A stretch of DNA of 64,000 bases, taken from assembly GCA_016342585.1 (NCBI GenBank), contig JAEINK010000003.1, forward strand, positions 62,001 to 126,000, read 5' to 3'. Under the pieces are notes generated by a model. It saw only the letters and a list, made by a program, of their open reading frames with translations. It ran no database searches and was not told the DNA's origin. The stretch is from Spirochaetales bacterium. GTDB lineage: Bacteria > Spirochaetota > Spirochaetia > UBA9216. Below, piece by piece: positions 26,821 through 35,790 of this stretch (the first letter of the stretch is position 1; every line of letters starts with the position of its first letter). The translations under genes were made by a program, and so were the position numbers.

Positions 26821-27356
26821 AGAGATTTTTCGGTGGCGTGATCTCTCTTGTACTCCTCTCATACGCAGGGGTGGTCTATTCCAATCCGGTCCATTATCCG
26901 CTTCCTTCGGTATGTACCGCTTCTGCTGGCATCCTTGCGGGTATGGGGAGCCCTCTTTCCGATAGGTTTGGTCTCTCCTTTAATGCTGGAGGAATCCTCT
27001 CCTTCCCAACCTTACCTCCGAATATTCTTCCCGCTCCCGGGATAACAGCAGAAGGTTCTGTCGATTATGTTTTTAATGATAGAAGCACCTCCTCCCTGAA
27101 GGTCGGGATCTTTTTAGAAAATCAGATCTTCCTGAATCCGATTGTCTATGAGGATAAAATAATCCTGTGGGATTATCTCTATTTCCTGAAACCGGGGATT
27201 TATCTGGCTCTTAAATTCAAATCAGAAAAGATGTTTCCCTGGGAAATATCCTTAAAGGCCGGCTGGATTCACTACCTCTGTATTAATCAGTATAACGGGA
27301 TTCAGAATATGCCGAGCTTCGATGCGGGGGTAAGATTTTACATTTTAAATCTTTAA
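26817..27356 (+). CDS. Exported beta-rich protein of unknown function
   Basis: A 179-residue protein starting at a GTG that overlaps the upstream stop (GTGA). An N-terminal signal peptide ends near VVYSNP. The mature part alternates hydrophobic and polar residues with many Gly, Pro and aromatic residues and ends in a hydrophobic/aromatic segment RFYILNL, which suits a small outer-membrane beta-barrel. I recognise no family. Confidence 0.65.
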   Translation: MKRFFGGVISLVLLSYAGVVYSNPVHYPLPSVCTASAGILAGMGSPLSDRFGLSFNAGGILSFPTLPPNILPAPGITAEGSVDYVFNDRSTSSLKVGIFLENQIFLNPIVYEDKIILWDYLYFLKPGIYLALKFKSEKMFPWEISLKAGWIHYLCINQYNGIQNMPSFDAGVRFYILNL

Positions 27357-27398
27357 CCGGGATTGTTTTTATAGATTTTTTAACTTAATCTACTTCCT

Positions 27399-28148
27399 AT
27401 GATTGCAACGATTATTAACTGTATAACTGTTTTAATAGGTTCTCTCCTTGGTGTCCTCTTCAGTAAGAAGATAGGCGAGGAGTTTAAAACCACAATTTTC
27501 ACGGGTCTTGGAATTTTCACCATGGTCATCGGCTTTCAGATGGCCCTCGATTTCAGCCGGGTTCTGTATGTTGTTTTTTCCCTGGTCGCCGGTGGACTTA
27601 TCGGATTCAAATTTGACCTCGAAGGAAAGGTTCTCCTTTGGGGGGAGAACCTTGAGAAGAGATTCGACAGACCCAGGCCTTCCGCTGAAGGAATGGATGA
27701 AAAAAATAACCGCAAAGGCAATTTTGCCCATGGGTTCTTAAATGCTTCTCTCCTTTTCTGTGTGGGTGCCATGACAATTGTTGGAGCCATGAAGGCCGGA
27801 ATGGAGAAGGATTATGATCTCCTCCTGACCAAATCGGTGATGGACGGCTTTGCGGCCATAGCCTTCGCCTCAGCCATGGGAATCGGTGTCGCTTTCAGTA
27901 TTATAGTTCTCCTCATCTACCAGGGGGGATTAACCCTCCTAGCCATGTGGTTTGGAAATTTTGCATCTCCTCTTATTATGTCCGAATTAACCGCAGTCGG
28001 GGGAATGCTCATTATCATGATTGGAATAAACCTTCTTGGTTTACGGAAGATAAAGACTGCCAATTTCCTGCCCGCCCTCGTTCTTATTATCCTCTTTGCC
28101 GCCCTGGAACCTATTGCCGGCCCCTTTTTTAAAGGGCTTCTGGGGTAG
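27399..28148 (+). CDS. DUF554 integral membrane protein
   Basis: A 249-residue membrane protein with about six to seven hydrophobic helices, of the DUF554 (YqgA/YdfK-like) family. It opens with INCITVLIGSLLGVLF and contains the family's LLFCVGAMTIVGAM and a final LGLRKIKTANFLPA. A putative transport role is assumed for the family but unproven. It stands alone, converging on an AraC regulator. Confidence 0.85.
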   Translation: MIATIINCITVLIGSLLGVLFSKKIGEEFKTTIFTGLGIFTMVIGFQMALDFSRVLYVVFSLVAGGLIGFKFDLEGKVLLWGENLEKRFDRPRPSAEGMDEKNNRKGNFAHGFLNASLLFCVGAMTIVGAMKAGMEKDYDLLLTKSVMDGFAAIAFASAMGIGVAFSIIVLLIYQGGLTLLAMWFGNFASPLIMSELTAVGGMLIIMIGINLLGLRKIKTANFLPALVLIILFAALEPIAGPFFKGLLG

Positions 28149-28165
28149 GTCCGTGACCCATTCCC

Positions 28166-29104
28166 CTATAATATGGCTGAAATCGAGAGAATAGGTTTTA
28201 TAGGAACACTAATGGAAACGAGAGTCTTTCCTTTTTCAGCATTGGTCTGATCAGGATAGAGTTCGAATACCGGTCTTGAGTCGGGCTGGTATCCGCTGTA
28301 GGGAAGCCAGTCACAGTAGACCCAGTCCCAGGCCTTCTGGTACTCATCCAAACCAAGTTGGAAGTCTATAAGTGCGTACTTGCCGCCGGGAATCTCCATC
28401 CTGCCGATCTTACCGTCCCCTCTTACATCCTTTTCTACCGGAAGGCATATGGATATTCTAAGCTGATCATCCCGGGTAATCTCCGGGGGATCGTGGTAGA
28501 TTACCATAGTCTCAGACACGCCTTTATCAGGGCGAGCCATCTTTCCTGCCCAGTCAAAGAGTTGTCTATAAAGATCTTCGAAAAGATTGGCATCTCCCTT
28601 ATAGGGGCCGGTATGGCGGATGTATACGACAGGTACGGTTGAACGCTCCATAATTCTTACAACAGGCTTGCCTGGAAAAGGATAGGGCCTGGGAGAAGAG
28701 GTTGAAGCCAGATTGATCCGGCAGGAGGGGTTGTGTGCCTCAGGGCGCCGGGTTCCGAACGCAAGGCTGTCCCTCTTCGCTTTTCTCCAGCCTGATGCCG
28801 AGAGACCGAAGGCGGTCTTGAAGTTTCTGGCAAAAATTGATGAATCGGAAAATCCACAGTCAAACGCTATGGCTGTGATCGGACGTGTTCGCTCCTGCAG
28901 CAGGAGAACAGCCGCTTTTTCCAGTCTGAGGCGAAGGATGAATTGATAGAGGGGCTCCCGGGTGATGGATTGAAAAACCCTGTGAAAATGATACTTTGAG
29001 AAACAGGCAACACCGGCAAGCTCATCGAGGGTGAGATCTTCACCTATATTTTTGTCGATATAGTCGATTACCCTGTTCACTCTTGAAATGTATTCATTTG
29101 CCAT
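28166..29104 (-). CDS. AraC-family regulator with GyrI-like effector domain
   Basis: A 312-residue regulator: an N-terminal AraC/XylS double helix-turn-helix (residues ~8-107; LDELAGVACFSKYHFHRVF, FDCGFSDSSIFARNFK) and a C-terminal GyrI/SbmC-like small-molecule-binding domain (about 150-305). This Rob/SoxS-like layout is common in regulators of drug or stress response. No obvious partner efflux gene is adjacent. Confidence 0.88.
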   Translation of the reverse strand: MANEYISRVNRVIDYIDKNIGEDLTLDELAGVACFSKYHFHRVFQSITREPLYQFILRLRLEKAAVLLLQERTRPITAIAFDCGFSDSSIFARNFKTAFGLSASGWRKAKRDSLAFGTRRPEAHNPSCRINLASTSSPRPYPFPGKPVVRIMERSTVPVVYIRHTGPYKGDANLFEDLYRQLFDWAGKMARPDKGVSETMVIYHDPPEITRDDQLRISICLPVEKDVRGDGKIGRMEIPGGKYALIDFQLGLDEYQKAWDWVYCDWLPYSGYQPDSRPVFELYPDQTNAEKGKTLVSISVPIKPILSISAIL

Positions 29105-29116
29105 AAATTCATAATT

Positions 29117-29154
29117 AAAAAAAAGCTCCCGGTCGTCAAGTATGAACCGGGAGC
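29117..29154 (-). terminator. Rho-independent terminator of hom
   Basis: A perfect 9-bp stem GCTCCCGGT/ACCGGGAGC (29125-29133 and 29146-29154) is followed on the minus strand by eight T (29124-29117), placed 22 bases after the homoserine dehydrogenase stop. Confidence 0.9.
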
Positions 29155-29176
29155 CTGGAAACTAATTATCCAATAA

Positions 29177-30508
29177 TCAGATTTTTTCCGAATGTTCATC
29201 AATAATATTAATACATATCGATTTTTGTGTGACACCTGCCATGGCATCGATATTTTCAAGGGCCTTCATGACGAGACCTTCGGTTGTGGCATGGGTGGTC
29301 ACAACGACTGGAACCCCTCCTGTATCCTTATGATCTTCGGGGAGTTCCTTCTGGAGTGCCGAAGATATACTGATCCCCGATTCGGAGAGAACCGTTGCCA
29401 GCTTGGCAAACATTCCCGGTGAATCCTGGATCATGGTTCTGATATAGTATCTGCTCTTAATCTCTTCTACGGGAAGCTGAACCGCCTTTTCACACTGATC
29501 CGGCCATATCCCCAGAGATTTGAACTGAATGGGGAATATTCCCAATGCTACCGACAGGATATCGGAAACGACGGCCGAGCCTGTGGGTGAACCACCGGCC
29601 CCCCTTCCATAGTACATGGTGTGTCCTACGGCGTGACCATACACGCTTACCGCGTTGAAGGGACCGGAGATCCATGCCAGGGGGTGTTCCTCTGAGATGA
29701 AGGCCGGACGTACCCGAAGGCTTAATCCATTCTCTTTTCTCTGGGCAACTGCCAGGAGTTTCACCACATAGCCGAGTTCCTGACCATAGGAAACATCCAT
29801 AAGCTCCAGAGTATCAATTCCTTCTGTTGGTATTGAATCAAAATCAATCTGTTTACCATAGGCCAAACCAGCCATGATAGTTAGTTTATGAGCAGAATCA
29901 CCACCTGTGACATCCAGGGTTGGATCCGCCTCTGCAAGACCTATTTTCTGGGCATCTGCAAGAGCTACGGCGTAGGTCTGTCCCTTCTGAATCATCTCTG
30001 TGAGAATATAATTACAGGTACCATTAACAATACCATAGATAGCATCGATCCTGTTTGACAGAAGACCGTCATAAAGGGCCCTCACGATGGGAATTCCACC
30101 GGCGCAAGAGGCTTCGAAGGCTATAGATACATCTTTTGCCCGGGCAAGAGCCCAGAGTTCATTGCCATGGTGGGCAAGGAGGGCTTTGTTGGCCGTGATT
30201 ACATGTTTTCCCGCGTTGAGGGCTTTTTCTGTGATTGTCTTTGCCAGTGTTGTACCGCCTACCAGTTCTACGATACATTTCACTTCGGGATCGGCCAACG
30301 CAACTTCAAGATCTTTCTGGAAGAGGGAGGGAGCAAGGCCGAGTTCCTGAGCTGTTGTGAAATTGATATCCACAATGTACTTTAAATTAAGATCGATGCC
30401 GCTTCTTTTTTTGAGCATTTCCCGATCTCTGGTAAGAATCTGTGCTGTACTTCCGCCGACTGTTCCACAGCCTACGACGGCAATACCAAAACTTTTGTCT
30501 GCACCCAT
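29177..30508 (-). CDS. hom: Homoserine dehydrogenase
   Basis: A 443-residue enzyme reducing aspartate semialdehyde to homoserine for threonine and methionine synthesis. NAD(P)-binding GIAVVGCGTVGGSTAQIL is at the N-terminus, the catalytic-domain signature ALADAQKIGLAEADPTLDVTGGDSAHKL (in part) lies mid-protein, and a C-terminal ACT domain (about 350-440, DSPGMFAKLATVLSESGISI) provides feedback control. The ATG at 30508 follows GGAG by six bases and is preferred over the one at 30520. It is monocistronic, with its own strong promoter and terminator. Confidence 0.95.
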   Translation of the reverse strand: MGADKSFGIAVVGCGTVGGSTAQILTRDREMLKKRSGIDLNLKYIVDINFTTAQELGLAPSLFQKDLEVALADPEVKCIVELVGGTTLAKTITEKALNAGKHVITANKALLAHHGNELWALARAKDVSIAFEASCAGGIPIVRALYDGLLSNRIDAIYGIVNGTCNYILTEMIQKGQTYAVALADAQKIGLAEADPTLDVTGGDSAHKLTIMAGLAYGKQIDFDSIPTEGIDTLELMDVSYGQELGYVVKLLAVAQRKENGLSLRVRPAFISEEHPLAWISGPFNAVSVYGHAVGHTMYYGRGAGGSPTGSAVVSDILSVALGIFPIQFKSLGIWPDQCEKAVQLPVEEIKSRYYIRTMIQDSPGMFAKLATVLSESGISISSALQKELPEDHKDTGGVPVVVTTHATTEGLVMKALENIDAMAGVTQKSICINIIDEHSEKI

Positions 30509-30537
30509 TATATACTCCATTAGTTGAAAGTTGGCTA

Positions 30538-30566
30538 ATCCTAGCGAACCTTTGGTTCTCTGTCAA
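30538..30566 (-). promoter_or_regulatory. Strong promoter of hom with dyad in the spacer
   Basis: On the minus strand TTGACA (30566-30561) and TAGGAT (30543-30538) are spaced by 17 bases. The spacer holds the perfect inverted repeat GAACC-TTT-GGTTC (30546-30558), placed where a bound repressor would block polymerase. Confidence 0.65.
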
Positions 30567-30597
30567 TAAGTGAAGCTGTTTTTTGGAATATGAGTAG

Positions 30598-30646
30598 GCT
30601 TGTCAGGTCATGAAATTGTATGAACACAATTATTGATTTGACAAGC
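30598..30646. promoter_or_regulatory. Nested inverted repeats between hom and the D-2-hydroxyacid dehydrogenase gene
   Basis: GCTTGTCA (30598-30605) pairs with TGACAAGC (30639-30646), and inside it AATTGT (30614-30619) pairs with ACAATT (30626-30631). TATAAT at 30652-30657 probably serves the plus-strand gene. The structure may be an operator for the divergent pair or an RNA hairpin. Confidence 0.4.
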
Positions 30647-30674
30647 TGTACTATAATTAATGTAGGTGAGAAAA

Positions 30675-31643
30675 ATGAAAGTATTAATTCAAATGAAGTA
30701 CAATTCAGCGATCGACAAAAAAGTACGAAAACTGCGGCGTGATTTACCGGAAGTAGAGATTTATACAGATCCGGAGAGAACCCCCATGGATAAGGTTAAT
30801 GTTCTTATCGGTGGAGTAATTGATGAGGCGTTAATTAACGCCATGAAATCTCTGGAGTTGATTTTTCTGCCCTTTGCGGGGGTGGAGGATATGCCCTTCG
30901 GGCTGCTTGATAGGAAAGGAATTCGCCTTGTGAATTCCCATTCCGGGGCTCCTTATGTGGCAGAACGGGCTCTTGGCCTTCTTCTCGACCTGGCCGGAAA
31001 AATTTCCGCCTATCATATGGATTTAATGAAAGAGCGGTGGCATGGGTATTGGGGCGGTGGTGGGATGAAGGATGCCTGGACTTCCATCCGGGGAAAAACC
31101 TGCGGTATTGTCGGAACAGGTTCAATCGGCATGAGCATGGCCAAGCTTCTCCTGCCTTTTAAATGCAGGATTCTTGGATACCGGCGGAAAGGCAGTTCTT
31201 GTCCTCCCGGCTTTGACCATGTCTTCACCGATCTCCATGAGCTTATTCGTGAGTCGGACATTATTCTAATGGCCTTACCACTTACAGAAGACACCTATAA
31301 GATTCTGGGTGAAGAGGAGTTTGCACTTATGGAAGGGAAGCTTCTTGTGAATGTAGCCCGGGGAAAGGTCGTCTCTGAATCGGCACTGTACAAATCCCTT
31401 TCAGATAATATTCTTGCCGGAGCGGCCATCGATACCTGGTATACGTACCCCCTGGGCCGAAATGCCGGGGCTCCGTCAAAATATCCAATTCATAAGCTTA
31501 AGAATGTTGTCCTTTCTCCCCATGTGGGCGGGTTCTGTTATGAAGCCTTGAAAGGAGTAGTTGATGATATTTTTGACAGTCTGGAGGAGTATATCCGAAC
31601 GGGAAAACTCTCCTCCTTGGTGGATCTTAAGGCTGGGTATTAG
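30675..31643 (+). CDS. D-isomer-specific 2-hydroxyacid dehydrogenase family protein
   Basis: A 322-residue NAD-dependent oxidoreductase. The Rossmann motif is GIVGTGSIGMSMAKLL, the substrate Arg is in VNVARGKVV, and the catalytic His is in SPHVGGF. The Glu normally found just before Pro in DVFxxEP is replaced: the segment reads DTWYTYP (253-259), Tyr258 at the Glu position. A subset of the family shows such W/Y-rich versions, so activity may be retained on an unknown 2-keto acid. The start at 30675 follows AGGTGAG; a GTG at 30666 is the alternative. It is divergent from hom. Confidence 0.85.
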   Translation: MKVLIQMKYNSAIDKKVRKLRRDLPEVEIYTDPERTPMDKVNVLIGGVIDEALINAMKSLELIFLPFAGVEDMPFGLLDRKGIRLVNSHSGAPYVAERALGLLLDLAGKISAYHMDLMKERWHGYWGGGGMKDAWTSIRGKTCGIVGTGSIGMSMAKLLLPFKCRILGYRRKGSSCPPGFDHVFTDLHELIRESDIILMALPLTEDTYKILGEEEFALMEGKLLVNVARGKVVSESALYKSLSDNILAGAAIDTWYTYPLGRNAGAPSKYPIHKLKNVVLSPHVGGFCYEALKGVVDDIFDSLEEYIRTGKLSSLVDLKAGY

Positions 31644-31680
31644 TTCGTCAGCCCCCCCTTTGACCCGCATAGCCTGGCTA

Positions 31681-33003
31681 TCAGCAAAATCCCGCATATT
31701 GTGAGAAGTCTATCCAGATGTCTCCAAAGGATGTCTTGGGACAGCTCCCTTTTCTATATATAAAAACATCCCCCGTATCCAGGTAGGGCTGTATTACTTC
31801 CCAGCTGGTCTCTGTTTCTCTTGCCGACACAAAGAGGGTTCTGTCACCTTTCAGGGCATCCAGGAGAAGTTTCTGATATGCTTCGGGGATGTTCTGGTTA
31901 AAGGACTCCCTGTAGCAGAAAGCCATTTTTGTTCCAACAATTTCCATATTCATCCCTGGGATTTTTCCTGAAAGATCCAGAAGAATACCTTCAGCAGGCT
32001 GAACCTTAATGATGATCTTGTTGGGTTCAAGATTGCCACCCTGATTAAAAAGGATCTCCGGCAGATGTTTGAATTTAAGTCCTATTTCCGTACCTTTTCT
32101 ATTCGTGGCCTTGCCTGTTCTGATATAGATTGGAACTCCCGCCCAGCGGTAATTGTCTATCCGCAATTCCATCTCTGCGTATGTCTCTGTATCTGAATTT
32201 TCTTTGATCCCTTTTTCGTTTCTATACCCCTCGTACTGGCCTCGATAGGTGTTTACCACCCGTAGGTTTTTAAGGATATTGATTTTCTGATTCCTTATGT
32301 CTTCGGAATTCAGACTGACAGGAGCCTCCATGGTGACCAGACACAGGAGCTGGAAGAGGTGATTCTGGATCATATCTCTTATACTTCCTGCCGTATCATA
32401 GTATGCTCCCCGATCCTCCACACCAATCTCTTCGAAGGCATTTATCTGGATCGATTCCACAAAATGATTGTTCCAGGATGGCTCGAAAACCGAGTTGGCA
32501 AACCTGAAAATAAGGATATTCTGAACGGCCTCTTTGGCCAGATAGTGATCACTTCTGAAAATATGGTCTTCCCTGAAATGGGTCGTCAGTGTCCTGTTAA
32601 GATGACGGGCTGTCTCTATATCTCTTCCAAAGGGTTTTTCCACAATCAGGAAGGTCTCTTCTCCGAATCCCTCTTTTGCAAGATCCCCCGTAACTTTTTC
32701 ATAGGTTTCCGGGGGGAGGGCCAGAAATACGATGATTCGGTTAAACTCCCCCTTTGTTTTCAGGTAATCCCAAAGCCCTTCGATTCCCTGATGATAGAAC
32801 ATCTGTTTCTCAAAATCTTTTGAAGCATTAAAAAGAGACTTGAAATCCTCATGGGAAACAGGTTTTCTGCCGCTACCGACCAGGATGGTTCCTTCACCAA
32901 GATTATTCTGCTGATAGAGGAGGTCTAAAGCCGGGATAAGCTTTCTCTGGGCCAGGTCGCCGGTTGCTCCAAGTATTACTATTGCTGCCTTATCTGCTTT
33001 CAT
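31681..33003 (-). CDS. zwf: Glucose-6-phosphate 1-dehydrogenase
   Basis: A 440-residue enzyme starting the oxidative pentose phosphate pathway and producing NADPH. The coenzyme motif ILGATGDLAQRKLIPAL is N-terminal, and the active-site segment reads FRSDHYLAKEAVQNI where most homologues have RIDHYLGKE, so Ile is Ser and Gly is Ala while the catalytic Asp-His and Lys are kept. The start at 33003 overlaps the pgl stop (TAATG), giving coupled translation; the longer reading from 33027 runs inside pgl. Confidence 0.94.
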   Translation of the reverse strand: MKADKAAIVILGATGDLAQRKLIPALDLLYQQNNLGEGTILVGSGRKPVSHEDFKSLFNASKDFEKQMFYHQGIEGLWDYLKTKGEFNRIIVFLALPPETYEKVTGDLAKEGFGEETFLIVEKPFGRDIETARHLNRTLTTHFREDHIFRSDHYLAKEAVQNILIFRFANSVFEPSWNNHFVESIQINAFEEIGVEDRGAYYDTAGSIRDMIQNHLFQLLCLVTMEAPVSLNSEDIRNQKINILKNLRVVNTYRGQYEGYRNEKGIKENSDTETYAEMELRIDNYRWAGVPIYIRTGKATNRKGTEIGLKFKHLPEILFNQGGNLEPNKIIIKVQPAEGILLDLSGKIPGMNMEIVGTKMAFCYRESFNQNIPEAYQKLLLDALKGDRTLFVSARETETSWEVIQPYLDTGDVFIYRKGSCPKTSFGDIWIDFSQYAGFC

Positions 33004-33680
33004 TATTTTTCTCCGGTTGTTTTCCATAAATCTTCCTGAACAAAGAAAAGCGTTTTATCTCGCTGTTGCAGAACTCTTGTTAATGGTATCTCCTGATTGC
33101 CCTCCAGTACCTGTTTTAATGCCCAGGCTTTGTATTCTCCTGCTATGACCACCACAACCTGATGAGCTGAGTGGATAACCAGGGGACTCAGGCTTATCCT
33201 TTTTACGGGAGGAGAGGGGGCATCCGTCTCAAGAACTGTTTCGATATCATCATCCAAATAATCACCTCCGGGGAAAAGGCTGGCCGTGTGACCATCTTCA
33301 CCCATTCCGAGGAAAATAACATCGAATACAGGTAAAAATCCCAGGAAGTAGGAGTTTAGGATTTTTTTGTATGCAGCGGGAGTTGATGCATGATGTGCAA
33401 CATCGGAGACCCTTTTGGTTGCAATGAGTAGCTTCTCATAGACCATTCTCCAGTTGGAGGCCGGATCCTTCATGGGAACCTGCCTTTCATCTGCCGGAAA
33501 AAAACGAACCTGTGAACAATCTGGTTTTAATTTTCCCCAATATGGATAAAGAGATGCATAGGTGGAGCCTCCGGAGAGGGCAATATTCCCCTGGTGCAGG
33601 AAATGGATTGTCTTTTCTGCCGCCTCGCTGTAATCCTTAAATGTCTCGATTGTTAACCGATCTTTCCATTTTTCATACAT
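33003..33680 (-). CDS. pgl: 6-phosphogluconolactonase
   Basis: A 225-residue enzyme hydrolysing 6-phosphogluconolactone, the step after Zwf. LSGGSTYASLY near the N-terminus, PADERQVPMKDPASNW, and LGMGEDGHTASLFPG are the diagnostic motifs of the DevB/Pgl family. It is upstream of and overlaps zwf, an order opposite to the pathway. The 284 bases between pgl and the response regulator hold AT-rich sequence with no clear ORF; divergent promoters should lie here. Confidence 0.93.
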   Translation of the reverse strand: MYEKWKDRLTIETFKDYSEAAEKTIHFLHQGNIALSGGSTYASLYPYWGKLKPDCSQVRFFPADERQVPMKDPASNWRMVYEKLLIATKRVSDVAHHASTPAAYKKILNSYFLGFLPVFDVIFLGMGEDGHTASLFPGGDYLDDDIETVLETDAPSPPVKRISLSPLVIHSAHQVVVVIAGEYKAWALKQVLEGNQEIPLTRVLQQRDKTLFFVQEDLWKTTGEK

Positions 33681-33964
33681 TACCTGCCCCCTATGAAATA
33701 AATATATTAGATCGTGGAGTCCAATACCAGTAAAAAAGGGGACGGAGCAACGATTAAGGATAACAATTTCAATTTACCCGGATTTATCGTGGATTTTTAC
33801 TGATGACCGAGGTTTCATATACGAATAATTTATGATTTACACTCACTGTTTCATAGTGCCTTTTAATCAAAACTAAACTCCGCCAGCCACTGGAAATCTC
33901 ACTTTTAATAAGATAGATTTGCAATTATTAACTTATCTGTTATAATTGCCCAACGGAGGATGCT

Positions 33965-34666
33965 TTGAAAGCCAGGGTTTTAATAATTGAAGATGAAAGG
34001 GAGATCGGGGAACTCATCTCCATATATCTACAGAAAGAGGGTATAGATTGTCTCTTGGTGGAAACTGCCGAAGAGGGGCTCAAACAGCTTGCAGACAAGG
34101 CCTGTGAACTCATCGTTTTAGACCTCAATTTACCTGGAATTGATGGATTTGAAGCTCTGGGAAAGATCCGGAAACTGACAAAGGTGCCCGTCATCATTGT
34201 CTCTGCACGAAAATCGGATGAGGATAAAATATTAGGCCTTGGTCTGGGGGCCGATGATTTTGTAACAAAACCCTTCTCTCCCAAGGTCCTTGTGGCACGG
34301 ATCAGGGCTAATCTTCGGAGAATGAATGAGCTTGAGCAAGTTCGTAAGGACGGCATAATCGAGTTTGGTGATTACTATCTGGACATTGAAGGGTATCTCC
34401 TTAAACATAAGGGGACACGCATCCCGATTCCTCCCCGTGAATTTGATCTTCTGGTTTTCCTGGTGACTAATGCCGGGACGACCATGACTCCCGAGGATAT
34501 CTACAGGATGGTCTGGGGAAATAAGTATGGTGATGTTTCCACCGTGGCGGTACATGTCCAGAGGTTAAGAAAAAGGATCGAGGGCTCCTCCTCGGAACCA
34601 CGTTTTATTCAGACTGTCCATGGTTTTGGATATAGATTCAATGAGGAATTAATCGCTAAAAACTGA
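33965..34666 (+). CDS. OmpR/PhoB-family response regulator
   Basis: A 233-residue regulator: receiver domain (residues 1-~118; acidic pair in IIEDERE, phospho-acceptor in VLDLNLPGIDG, KPF) and a winged-helix DNA-binding domain (about 130-228, ending VQTVHGFGYRF-like QTVHGFGYRF). The start is a TTG at 33965 just after GGAGGA. Its last base overlaps the ATG of the kinase gene, making a coupled two-component operon. Confidence 0.93.
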   Translation: MKARVLIIEDEREIGELISIYLQKEGIDCLLVETAEEGLKQLADKACELIVLDLNLPGIDGFEALGKIRKLTKVPVIIVSARKSDEDKILGLGLGADDFVTKPFSPKVLVARIRANLRRMNELEQVRKDGIIEFGDYYLDIEGYLLKHKGTRIPIPPREFDLLVFLVTNAGTTMTPEDIYRMVWGNKYGDVSTVAVHVQRLRKRIEGSSSEPRFIQTVHGFGYRFNEELIAKN

Positions 34667-35703
34667 TGAAATATCAGCATAAGATGGTCCTGTACTCGGC
34701 CCTGTATATCGCATTTCCCATTTCGGTTTTTATAATTTTCTACTCTCTTTTATTTTCTCAGATTGATTCGACAACTCTCTATATTATCCTTATCTTTCAG
34801 GGAATCCTTATCTCAGTCTGTATCAAGGTTATCAGTAAGTTTGATAGACGATCCGGAAGTCTTGAACGGGCCGCAAGGAGGATTGCCGGGGGCGACCTGG
34901 ATTACTCTCTCTCCTCAGATACCGATGATGAATTTTCAGGACTTATAAGATCCCTCGAACAGATGCGGGTCTCTTTAAAAGAGGAGCAGTCAAAACGATT
35001 CCGTTTTCTTATGGCTGTCAGTCATGATTTGAACACCCCTTTAACATCCATCATCGGGTATGTTGAAGCCCTAATAGACGGGGTGGCTGATGACCCGGAG
35101 ATTCAAAAAAAATATTATAATATTATACGTGATAAATCCGGGCTCCTTGAATCCAGAATCCAGGAACTCATTGATTATGTCAAAACCGAGACCGGTGACT
35201 GGCGGCTTCAGGCTGGCCGGATAGAAGCAGCCTCTTTTTTTCGATATCTTGGGGAAACCTACAGGCATGATGCGGTGATTTTAAAGCGGGATTTCAGTTA
35301 TAAAATCGACCTTGCAGAGAATGCCTACATTCTGGCCGATCATACCCTTGTCACCCGGGTCTTTGAAAATCTTTTCTCCAATGCCTTTCGGTACTCCAGC
35401 GAGGGGGATTCTATCTGCCTTGATGTTCAGACCAGGGGGAAGGCGATTGTTGTCAGCATCAAGGATACAGGTATCGGTATAGAGCAGGATAAACTCCCCT
35501 TCATTTTTGATCCATTTTTCCGGGCCAGTAACAGCCGGAGAGAGGAGGGGCATGGTCTTGGCCTTTCCACTGTTAAGAACATTGTTCGTTCCCATGACTG
35601 GACAATTGAGGTCTTTTCGACGATTGGAAAGGGAACCGAGTTTATAATAAAGATGTCCCCCTGTTATTTTAATACCGCTTCGGCCGAACTTGCCCCTGTG
35701 TAG
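34666..35703 (+). CDS. Membrane sensor histidine kinase
   Basis: A 345-residue kinase with two N-terminal membrane helices (about 8-30 and 37-56), only a few residues of periplasmic loop, a HAMP-like linker, H-box AVSHDLNTPLT (about 117-127) and a complete HATPase (N-box ENLFSNAFRYS, G boxes KDTGIGI and GHGLGLS). The tiny periplasmic loop implies sensing in or near the membrane or through partners. It is the cognate kinase of the regulator encoded immediately upstream. Confidence 0.93.
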   Translation: MKYQHKMVLYSALYIAFPISVFIIFYSLLFSQIDSTTLYIILIFQGILISVCIKVISKFDRRSGSLERAARRIAGGDLDYSLSSDTDDEFSGLIRSLEQMRVSLKEEQSKRFRFLMAVSHDLNTPLTSIIGYVEALIDGVADDPEIQKKYYNIIRDKSGLLESRIQELIDYVKTETGDWRLQAGRIEAASFFRYLGETYRHDAVILKRDFSYKIDLAENAYILADHTLVTRVFENLFSNAFRYSSEGDSICLDVQTRGKAIVVSIKDTGIGIEQDKLPFIFDPFFRASNSRREEGHGLGLSTVKNIVRSHDWTIEVFSTIGKGTEFIIKMSPCYFNTASAELAPV

Positions 35704-35790
35704 CACCTGAAAACACTCTCTTTTCTGTATATTCGCGTACTCCTTTAATTCTCTCTTGTAAATCAAAAAGATTAATATTAAAGTTGCGTT

